Source: DATKIY01 sp035543875
GTDB taxonomy: Bacteria > Actinomycetota > Actinomycetes > JAHEKZ01
Reading direction: 5' to 3'
Length of the DNA: 40,057 nt
Assembly (NCBI GenBank): GCA_035543875.1
Contig: DATKIY010000226.1
Location: 1-40,057 of the forward strand
The stretch's first letter is position 1, and every line of letters starts with the position of its first letter. The notes under the pieces were generated by a model. It searched no databases. It was not told where the DNA came from and worked only from the letters and a program-made list of their open reading frames with translations. This document shows positions 16,610 to 22,998 of this stretch, one piece after another. Position numbers and translations under genes: made by a program.

Positions 16610-17788
16610 CTACCCAAAGACGCTCAGTCGGTGCCGGGCGGGAACTGCGAGGATGCCATCTCCGATTGCCAAAGCTTGCAGTTGTCCCGCGTTGTGTTCG
16701 TCCGGTGTTTGAACTGGTGCTCCCACTGAGCCAGTCCAGCGAAGTTGACCGTCGAAGACGTCGAATCCGTAGACTTTGCCAGAAGCCGCACCCACGTACG
16801 CGACGCGGCCGGAGATGACTGGGGCGCTCACGAGCGTGCCGTCGCCTGCCTGTGACCACAAGACAGTTCGCGAAGCCGCGTCGATGCTCGTCAGGGTTCC
16901 GTTCTGCATCAAGAACCCGGTGTCATTGCGAAAAGCTGGCGTTGTGTCAGAGTCAAAAGCACCGGCCCGTTCGCCATCGCTGGTATTGAGGACTTTGGGT
17001 GTCTTGCCTGCGTCATCGCGGATCCAGAGTTTGCCCCGGTGCAGCACGGCCGTCCGACCACCACCGCCGCTGCAATTCGTGGTGTGCACCCACTTCGACT
17101 TGCCAGTCAACGAGAAGCGGTAGGTAACTTCACACGCGAAGGAGACGAAGACACTGCGGCTGTTGACGGCGGGTGAACTCTCGTCGCCGTTCGCGACACC
17201 GCGGCTCCAAATGACCGCGCCGGTCGCTTCGTCAACCGCGTAGAGCGTTCCACCCGAACCGGCGCCAGTGACGTAGACGACCCCACTGTCTGCGGTAGGT
17301 GGCGCCGTGAATGAATACTGGCCCGGAAGGTTGCGAGACCAAATCGGCGTGCCTGTTGACGCGTCAAAAGCTTGCAGCTTTCCGTCGAAGTTGATTGCAA
17401 ACAGCCGACCTGCGTCGTAGGTCAAGCGACCGATTCCATACGGCCCGCCAAGGTCGACAGGACCCCACACCTTGCCGCCGGTTTGGGCATCAAAGGCATG
17501 CACGTTTGTGCCACTGGTGTTTCGGGTGGAAGTGACGAAAACCAGATCCTGTGCGATCACCGGGTACGAAACGTCGCCCTTAAGCCGAAGCGTCCACAGT
17601 CGGGTGAGGTCGCGAGGTAGTGCGGAGCCTGGTGCGCGACCATCGTGCTTTGAACTGATCTGGAAGGCGGTCGCGTCGAAGTACTCCGGCGCAGCCTCCG
17701 AGTCGGTGGAATCACCTGCCTCAGCAATGCTTGGCAAAGCAACGACCGCGAGAAGGGACCCGATTGCCACCATCTTGGTTAGACTCAT
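16610..17788 (-). CDS. Secreted PQQ-like beta-propeller repeat protein
   Basis: A 392-residue exported protein. ATG 17788 begins a signal peptide (SLTKMVAIGSLLAVVALPSIAEA), and the purine-rich GTGGGGGG lies just upstream; a further in-frame ATG at 17815 is possible. The mature part is built from PQQ/BamB-type blades, each with a sheet ending in a Trp and an A-x-D-x-x-T-G turn: HAFDAQTGGKVW, QAFDASTGTPIW, YAVDEATGAVIW, TSIDAASRTVLW and YGFDVFDGQLRW. One blade contains a Cys pair (SFACEVTY and TTNCSGGGG) that may form a disulfide. No enzyme motif is seen; such propellers usually bind proteins or scaffold. It faces the glycosylase gene tail-to-tail, 37 bp apart. Role unknown. Confidence 0.85.
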   Translation of the reverse strand: MSLTKMVAIGSLLAVVALPSIAEAGDSTDSEAAPEYFDATAFQISSKHDGRAPGSALPRDLTRLWTLRLKGDVSYPVIAQDLVFVTSTRNTSGTNVHAFDAQTGGKVWGPVDLGGPYGIGRLTYDAGRLFAINFDGKLQAFDASTGTPIWSRNLPGQYSFTAPPTADSGVVYVTGAGSGGTLYAVDEATGAVIWSRGVANGDESSPAVNSRSVFVSFACEVTYRFSLTGKSKWVHTTNCSGGGGRTAVLHRGKLWIRDDAGKTPKVLNTSDGERAGAFDSDTTPAFRNDTGFLMQNGTLTSIDAASRTVLWSQAGDGTLVSAPVISGRVAYVGAASGKVYGFDVFDGQLRWTGSVGAPVQTPDEHNAGQLQALAIGDGILAVPARHRLSVFG

Positions 17789-17822
17789 TAAGCCCCCCAC
17801 ACGGCGTTGGATCAATCAGCGT

Positions 17823-17835
17823 GACCTATGAGGTC
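17823..17835. promoter_or_regulatory. Perfect palindrome upstream of the propeller gene
   Basis: GACCT-ATG-AGGTC is a perfect 5-bp inverted repeat with a 3-bp centre, 34 bp before the propeller start. It is a candidate operator; no matching factor is known from the sequence. Confidence 0.3.
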
Positions 17836-17915
17836 GGAACAAGGTTACCAAGAACCACTGAGTTATCTGGCGGATCGACAACTGAGCTGAACCTGGGCCA
17901 AGTGGCTCAGGGCTG

Positions 17916-19196
17916 CTACCGCTCAGCCATGACAGCGATGTGGTCCTTGTGTGGTCGGTCGGGTGCGGCTCCATCGGCGTAGCCAACGGCCACTGCCCCC
18001 ATCGGCTCCCACGCAGCAGGGAGTTTCAGCTCGGCACGCACGACGTCGGGACAGAACATCGTGCTGCTCACCCAGGCCGACCCCAGACCTTGCGCCGCGA
18101 GCGACACCAGAAAGTTCTGAACACCTGCGCCCATAGCAACCAAGAACATCGATCGTTCGGCCGTCGTTCGACGTTCGTCCGGATAGGTGTGACTTCCCTG
18201 CATGACGAGGCAGGGAACCACAAGACACGGCGCTTCTCGGAGCAGGTGGCCACGGCGCACTCGTCGATCGATCTCGGCTGCTTCCAACCCATCTCGACGG
18301 GGGTCCACACGCCATTGCTGCGCCATCGCATCAAGCAGCTGGACTCTGGTCGATGGTTCGCGCACAACGACAAACCGCCATGGGTTGGTGTGGTGAGGCG
18401 CTGGAGCAGTGATTGCGTCGGCTACTGCGCGTTCTAACACGCTGTCGGGCACCGGTTGCTTGAGGAAACGACGGATGGTTCGTCGAGAGCGCAGCACGTC
18501 GCCCGTGCCGAGCCTGAACAGGTCCTCCTCAGGTGGGCGAACCAGGGTGCCGGCTCCCGGGCCGTGGTCGGAGAGAACGAGGTGGCGCAAACCCCGTACG
18601 ACCGCGACAGGACACCCGCTGGCTTTTCCCAAAACGAGGTTGGCGGCGCCAGCGATCTCGTCTGCAACGGCAGGCTGCGTGACGTGTAGCTGCGTGCCGT
18701 GAGTGTCCGTGGTGCCGGCCAGGTCCACGGAGACCGATACTCCGGAGGCGCCGATCGCGATATCGGTCTGTCCTACGCGCCATGGGCGTCCAACAGTGTC
18801 GGTGATGATGACACCGAGCTCCACCTTCAGTTTCTGCTTCAGGTCTGTGCGAAGTCGGTGAGCGGAGTCGTCGGGGGCAATGGGCAGCAGAACATAAGAG
18901 CCCGGACTTGTGTTACTTGTGTCGACGCCAGCCGCCGCCATGACAAGACCGTGACGCGTCTCGACGATGGAAAGGTCGTCACGTTCGGCAACAACCCGAG
19001 TCGTCTCCATTCGCACGTGCTCGCTGCGTGTACCTCCGACGACGATCCGTCCCTCAGCCTTGCTGACAACCTTGCTGGTGACGACGACGATGTCGCCGTC
19101 TACCAAGTCGGGTCCGTGACTGGCGATGAGCTCAGCTAGGTCGGCTCCCTTCGCAATCTCCGGAAGCCCCTCAACTGGAAGCACCTGTAGTGGTGT
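17916..19196 (-). CDS. fbiB: FbiB: F420-0:gamma-glutamyl ligase fused to nitroreductase-fold domain
   Basis: A 426-residue two-domain enzyme of F420 synthesis. The N-terminal CofE-type domain (to about residue 240) has VTSKVVSKAEGR, ITDTVGRPWRVGQTDIAIG and the DEIAGAANLVLGK segment that bind metal, GTP and F420-0; it adds gamma-linked glutamates. The C-terminal domain (about 250-426) is an FMN-binding nitroreductase fold (RSRRTIRRFLKQPVP, APAPHHTNPWRFVVV, GLGSAWVSSTMF), known in mycobacterial FbiB to extend the tail and to reduce dehydro-F420-0. I chose GTG 19196, 10 nt after the fbiA stop, because homology (TPLQVLPVEGLPEI) begins there; the upstream extension overlaps fbiA and is not protein-like. 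Gene order fbiA-fbiB as in M. tuberculosis. Confidence 0.93.
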   Translation of the reverse strand, partial: TPLQVLPVEGLPEIAKGADLAELIASHGPDLVDGDIVVVTSKVVSKAEGRIVVGGTRSEHVRMETTRVVAERDDLSIVETRHGLVMAAAGVDTSNTSPGSYVLLPIAPDDSAHRLRTDLKQKLKVELGVIITDTVGRPWRVGQTDIAIGASGVSVSVDLAGTTDTHGTQLHVTQPAVADEIAGAANLVLGKASGCPVAVVRGLRHLVLSDHGPGAGTLVRPPEEDLFRLGTGDVLRSRRTIRRFLKQPVPDSVLERAVADAITAPAPHHTNPWRFVVVREPSTRVQLLDAMAQQWRVDPRRDGLEAAEIDRRVRRGHLLREAPCLVVPCLVMQGSHTYPDERRTTAERSMFLVAMGAGVQNFLVSLAAQGLGSAWVSSTMFCPDVVRAELKLPAAWEPMGAVAVGYADGAAPDRPHKDHIAVMAER

Positions 19197-19206
19197 CACG
19201 AACAAC

Positions 19207-20205
19207 TCAAGCCTTGATTTCGACGGCGAGATCGAGCGCCGCGCCTGCGATAGCGGCTGACGTTTCGGTGTCAATCATGAGCAACGGGCGCGCGCGCGTG
19301 ACCATGCCTGGGGAAGCGGCGAGTGAGGCATCCTGTTCGTCGACAAGCCACCCGTCGAGCAGACCGCCTGCGAGCCGAGCGCCGTAGTGAGCCGCGACCG
19401 ACTGCGCGTTGGTTTGCACGCCGATGGCGCGTAGGCACGCGTCAGCCATTCCGCGAACGGGAGCGCCCGAGATGATGGGTGAGACTCCGACTACTGGCGC
19501 GGCGGTTGTGCGAATTGCGTCCGCAACGCCGGGCACCTGCAGAATCGCTCCGATGCTCACCACGGGGTTTGATGGTGGCAGCAGCACCGCGTCGCAGTCG
19601 CTGATCGCCTCCAAGACACCGGGAGCAGGCTTGGCTTGGTCTGCTCCAAGGAAGACGAACTCTTGGGCAGGCACCGAAGCTTGTAGTCGCACCCACCATT
19701 CTTGAAAATGGATCGCGCGCTTTCCGTCACTGCTCTCGGCGCTATCTGGATCGTTAATGACCACATGGGTTTCGACCGGTTCGTTGCTCATGGGGAGCAA
19801 GGTCACTCCCGGCTCCCACCGAGCGCACAATGCCGCCGTCACATCGGTTAGTGACCAGCCCGATCGGAGCATTTGCGTGCGCACGATGTGCGTTGCGATA
19901 TCGCGGTCGCCGAGCGTGAACCAGTCTGGGGCAACCTCGTAGGCGGCGAACTCCTCCCGAACGGTAAACGTCTCATGAGCCCGCCCCCAACCTTGTTCGT
20001 CATGTATGCCGCCTCCGAGCGTGTACATGACGGTGTCCAAGTCGGGACACACTCGCAGTCCATACAAGGTGATGTCGTCAGCGGTGTTGCCCACGACCGT
20101 GACTTTGGCTCCGGCGTACTTGTCCCGCCTGACGGACAGGTGGTGCAGCAGGCCAACCAGAAACCGCGCCCCCCCGATGCCGCCTGCAAGTGCGGTGATA
20201 TTCAT
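19207..20205 (-). CDS. fbiA: FbiA/CofD: 2-phospho-L-lactate (phosphoenolpyruvate-type) transferase
   Basis: A 332-residue enzyme that joins the phospho-lactyl or phosphoenolpyruvyl group from a GDP-activated precursor to the deazaflavin Fo, giving F420-0 or its dehydro form. The start ALAGGIGGARFLVGL and VVGNTADDITLYGLRVCPDLDT are family signatures, followed by GWSLTDVTAAL and LLPPSNPVVSIGAIL. I chose ATG 20205 because the glycine-rich motif must be close to the N-terminus; the long extension upstream lies in the divergent promoter. GAGGAT ends 6 nt before the start, so the mRNA may be leaderless. It heads an fbiA-fbiB operon and is divergent from the methyltransferase gene with 52 bp between. 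Confidence 0.93.
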   Translation of the reverse strand: MNITALAGGIGGARFLVGLLHHLSVRRDKYAGAKVTVVGNTADDITLYGLRVCPDLDTVMYTLGGGIHDEQGWGRAHETFTVREEFAAYEVAPDWFTLGDRDIATHIVRTQMLRSGWSLTDVTAALCARWEPGVTLLPMSNEPVETHVVINDPDSAESSDGKRAIHFQEWWVRLQASVPAQEFVFLGADQAKPAPGVLEAISDCDAVLLPPSNPVVSIGAILQVPGVADAIRTTAAPVVGVSPIISGAPVRGMADACLRAIGVQTNAQSVAAHYGARLAGGLLDGWLVDEQDASLAASPGMVTRARPLLMIDTETSAAIAGAALDLAVEIKA

Positions 20206-20211
20206 GCCGCG

Positions 20212-20217
20212 ATCCTC
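20212..20217 (-). promoter_or_regulatory. fbiA: -10-like element of a possible leaderless start (fbiA)
   Basis: GAGGAT on the minus strand ends 6 nt before ATG 20205. The first base departs from TANNNT, so this is a weaker case than the others. Confidence 0.35.
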
Positions 20218-20253
20218 GCAGTCGAATGTTCTCGGACACCTGGGGGAGTGCAG

Positions 20254-20259
20254 TAGCGT
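20254..20259 (+). promoter_or_regulatory. -10 element of a possible leaderless start (methyltransferase)
   Basis: TAGCGT ends 7 nt before GTG 20267. If used, the protein starts 3 residues later than annotated. Its upstream promoter region overlaps that of fbiA on the other strand. Confidence 0.4.
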
Positions 20260-21121
20260 GTCGACGGTGGATAACGATCGACCGCCCGTCGACGACCATC
20301 CCATGGCGACTCGGTGGGCTAGATCGTTGGCGTCGTGGGGGATTCCACAGCCGATTCTGGATGCTGCTCCGCGCGATCCGTGGGGTTTTCCCGTAGCTAG
20401 GTTCGCCGGACGTGCGGACCGTGCGGTTGCCCATCCGGGCGGGGCTTCCTACGAAAGAGCCGTCGCGGCTTTGAGTGATGATCCAGGGTCAGTTCTTGAC
20501 GTCGGGGCCGGTGCTGGCGCCGCCTGTTTGCCGCTGGCGCCGATGGCGACCCTGCTGACCGCTGTGGACGACAAGGCCGAAATGCTCGCTGCTTTTGAAG
20601 AGCGGGCCACCCGGCTCGGTGTCTCGCATCGAAGTGTTCAAGGCTCCTGGCCAGCAGTCGCTGGGCAGGTAGATGTACACGACGTCGTCGTGACGCACCA
20701 TGTCGTGTATAACGTCCCGGCGATCTCGGCCTTTCTGCGGGCCTTGACTAACCACGCGAAACGCAGAGTCGTTGTCGAGCTACCACCTCGTCACCCACTC
20801 AGCTGGATGAACCCACTCTGGGAGAGGTTCCACGGGATAAGCCGTCCCAGCTCGCCAACTGCAGACGATCTCGTTGCGGTGCTTGAGGAGCTGGGGGTAA
20901 CTCAGCTGGACGTCGATCGATGGTCGGCCGACGCTGAGTCGAGTGATGGATCCGACTCAGAGGACCCGGACGCAAGGGCGGCGCTGGTCGCACAACGACT
21001 GTGTCTACCGCAGGAGCGCGAGCCCGAGGTCGGTGAAGCGCTGCGCGAGATGGATTCGGGCTATCACCGAGAACTCGTCACCGTTTCCTGGCAGGGCGGA
21101 GCCGGCGGAAGCGGCGGTTAG
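20258..21121 (+). CDS. Class I SAM-dependent methyltransferase
   Basis: A 287-residue Rossmann-fold methyltransferase. The SAM-binding motif I is SVLDVGAGAGAACLPLA (about residues 75-90), followed by an acidic end of strand 2 (LLTAVDDKAEMLAAF) and motif HDVVVTHHVVYNV at strand 4. N-terminal WGFPVARFAGRAD is a typical entry segment. The substrate is unknown. GTG 20258 has GGGGGAG about 10 nt upstream; GTG 20267, nine bases later, has a -10-like TAGCGT 7 nt before it and may be the true leaderless start. The gene is divergent from fbiA and converges on the histidine kinase so tightly that the two stop codons overlap (TTAG, 21118-21121). A role in F420 chemistry is not supported by the sequence. 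Confidence 0.82.
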   Translation: MSTVDNDRPPVDDHPMATRWARSLASWGIPQPILDAAPRDPWGFPVARFAGRADRAVAHPGGASYERAVAALSDDPGSVLDVGAGAGAACLPLAPMATLLTAVDDKAEMLAAFEERATRLGVSHRSVQGSWPAVAGQVDVHDVVVTHHVVYNVPAISAFLRALTNHAKRRVVVELPPRHPLSWMNPLWERFHGISRPSSPTADDLVAVLEELGVTQLDVDRWSADAESSDGSDSEDPDARAALVAQRLCLPQEREPEVGEALREMDSGYHRELVTVSWQGGAGGSGG

Positions 21122-22152
21122 CTATGTTGCACCGAAGGCATGCTCGTGATCGGAAGACGGACGACAAACCGGCAGCCACCGTCGACATTGGCGACTGTGA
21201 CATCGCCCTGATGCGCTTCGACGATGCCCTGAACAATCGCTAGACCAAGGCCAGCCCCACCGTCGGGTTCCGGTGTGCGCGCCGGCACGCCCCGCCAGCC
21301 AACCTCAAACACACGACCGAGATCTTCTGTGGGAATTCCGCCGCACCCGTCAGTGACCGACACCGTGGCCGAGCCCATGGCGTCCACGTGAGCCTTGACT
21401 TCCACCGACCCGTCGTGCGGGGTGTGTCGGATGGCATTCGCGACGAGATTGCTGAGTGCTCTGCGGAGCTCTCGTTCGTCGGCAGACACCGGATGAGCGG
21501 CGTCTGCTACGCCAACGAGTTTGACTCCCCGTGCCTTTGCAACCGGCTCAGCGGCCGCCAGTACATCCCCGATCACATCGGGTAGGGACAGTCTCTGCAG
21601 CGCCAAGTTGAGTGAACCACTTTGGATACGTGACAGCTCAAACAGGTCGTCAACCATCGACGACAGTCGCTCGACCTCAGTTCGGATCTGATGGTGGTAG
21701 CGACTCGGGTCATCGACCACACCATCTTCAAGCGCCTCGGCCATGGCTCGTAGTCCGGCGAGCGGCGTTCGGAGATCGTGCGAAACCCAAGCAACAAGTT
21801 CTCGGCGCGTGCGTTCGGCCTCTTGTGCGCGGATCTGGTCTTCGGTTTGCTTAGCACTGGTGATTTCAAGTTGTCGAACTTGCCGTGCAAGCAGTACCCC
21901 GACGGCTACGGCCATCACGCTCGTGACCGCGCAGACCACCAGGACCACCCCTAGGTCATGCGATGACAAGAACATCTGTTGCGCGGCCGCGACCACCCCA
22001 ACGGCCATCGCGACCACCGCCGTGATTGGTGCGATGACGGTCGCCGCGCGCAGTGACCGACGGCTAAGCAGTCTTAGCGTGGCCCAGCCGATCAGTCCGA
22101 CTGCCGCGGCTGTTGCAGTGGCCGTCAGCGTGATCGAGGCCCATGGGCTCAT
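21118..22152 (-). CDS. Sensor histidine kinase
   Basis: A 344-residue membrane histidine kinase. Hydrophobic segments at about residues 5-27, 37-58 and 68-90 anchor it; there is no large extracellular sensor and no evident HAMP domain, so sensing may occur in or near the membrane. The dimerisation box is LVAWVSHDLRTPLAGLRAMAE with the phospho-accepting His at 125. The ATPase domain has the N box (LSNLVANAIRHTP), G1 (VTDGCGGIP) and G2 (GGAGLGLAIVQGI). Its ATG overlaps the response-regulator stop by 4 nt (ATGA), so the pair is translationally coupled. The signal is unknown. Confidence 0.9.
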   Translation of the reverse strand: MSPWASITLTATATAAAVGLIGWATLRLLSRRSLRAATVIAPITAVVAMAVGVVAAAQQMFLSSHDLGVVLVVCAVTSVMAVAVGVLLARQVRQLEITSAKQTEDQIRAQEAERTRRELVAWVSHDLRTPLAGLRAMAEALEDGVVDDPSRYHHQIRTEVERLSSMVDDLFELSRIQSGSLNLALQRLSLPDVIGDVLAAAEPVAKARGVKLVGVADAAHPVSADERELRRALSNLVANAIRHTPHDGSVEVKAHVDAMGSATVSVTDGCGGIPTEDLGRVFEVGWRGVPARTPEPDGGAGLGLAIVQGIVEAHQGDVTVANVDGGCRFVVRLPITSMPSVQHS

Positions 22153-22871
22153 GAGTTGGACTGCGCCTCAGAATCCCAGCGATAGCCCACTCCCCAGACA
22201 GTGACCAGTCGGACGGGCTCTGCCGGGTCAGGCTCGATCTTTTCGCGGAGCCGTCGGACATGCACGGTGACCGTCGACTGGTCGCCAAACGACCAACCCC
22301 ATACCCGGTCCATGAGTTCGGTTCGCGTGAACGCCTTGCCGGGGTTCGACAGAAAGAAGGCGAGTAGGTCGAACTCGCGCGAGGTGAGGCTCAGCGCCTC
22401 GCCTGATCTGCTCGCCCGGTGTGCTGTGACATCGATAACCAGGTCGCCGTCGGTCAGCTGCGGGGCTGCAACCACCGAGGAGGCGAAGTCACTAGCGTCG
22501 GCAGAGTTCATGGTTGTCCGTCGAAGCACGGACTGGACGCGAAGCACCAACTCACGGGGGCTGAAGGGTTTGGTCACGTAGTCGTCCGCACCGACCTCCA
22601 GACCAAGGACCCGATCGACCTCTTCTCCCAGCGCGGTCAGCATGACCACCGGTACGTTGCTCGTTTGCCGCAACCTCCGGCACACCTCGAGACCGTCGAT
22701 GCCAGGCAACATCAGGTCCAGAATCACCAAATCCGGGGGATGCTCGTGCGCGCTGGTAAGCGCAGCTTCCCCTGTCGCAACGCGTGTGGCCGCGAAACCA
22801 GCCCGTTCGAGGTAGCTGACGACAACCTCCGCAACGGTGGGGTCGTCGTCGACAACGAGCACACTAGGCAT
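22149..22871 (-). CDS. OmpR/PhoB-family response regulator
   Basis: A 240-residue two-domain regulator partnered with the kinase downstream. The receiver has the acidic trio (VVDDDP), the phospho-Asp at 52 (VILDLMLPG), a switch Thr (VVMLTALG) and Lys (VTKPFSPREL). The C-terminal winged helix shows LTSREFDLLAFFLSNPGKAFTR, LMDRVWGW and VHVRRLREKIE, ending GVGYRW. I chose ATG 22871: it gives the standard receiver start, and TACTCT lies 6 nt upstream, suggesting a leaderless mRNA. The upstream ATG at 22907 adds 12 residues outside the domain. Divergent from fbiC; the target genes are unknown. Confidence 0.92.
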   Translation of the reverse strand: MPSVLVVDDDPTVAEVVVSYLERAGFAATRVATGEAALTSAHEHPPDLVILDLMLPGIDGLEVCRRLRQTSNVPVVMLTALGEEVDRVLGLEVGADDYVTKPFSPRELVLRVQSVLRRTTMNSADASDFASSVVAAPQLTDGDLVIDVTAHRASRSGEALSLTSREFDLLAFFLSNPGKAFTRTELMDRVWGWSFGDQSTVTVHVRRLREKIEPDPAEPVRLVTVWGVGYRWDSEAQSNS

Positions 22872-22877
22872 GACCTC

Positions 22878-22883
22878 AGAGTA
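22878..22883 (-). promoter_or_regulatory. -10 element of a likely leaderless start (response regulator)
   Basis: TACTCT on the minus strand ends 6 nt before ATG 22871. The GAGG between them is too close to the start to serve as a normal Shine-Dalgarno. Confidence 0.5.
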
Positions 22884-22985
22884 GGCCGACGGGCTTAGCG
22901 CAGACATGATGCGTTCACGCTAGTAGTGGCCGGCGGCCGATCCTAGACACATTCGATGACGAAGGTCTTACCGAATGCTGACGCG

Positions 22986-22991
22986 TAGTGT
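22986..22991 (+). promoter_or_regulatory. fbiC: -10 element of a likely leaderless start (fbiC)
   Basis: TAGTGT ends 7 nt before GTG 22999, the preferred fbiC start; no Shine-Dalgarno is present. Confidence 0.45.
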
Positions 22992-22998
22992 CGGGCTC

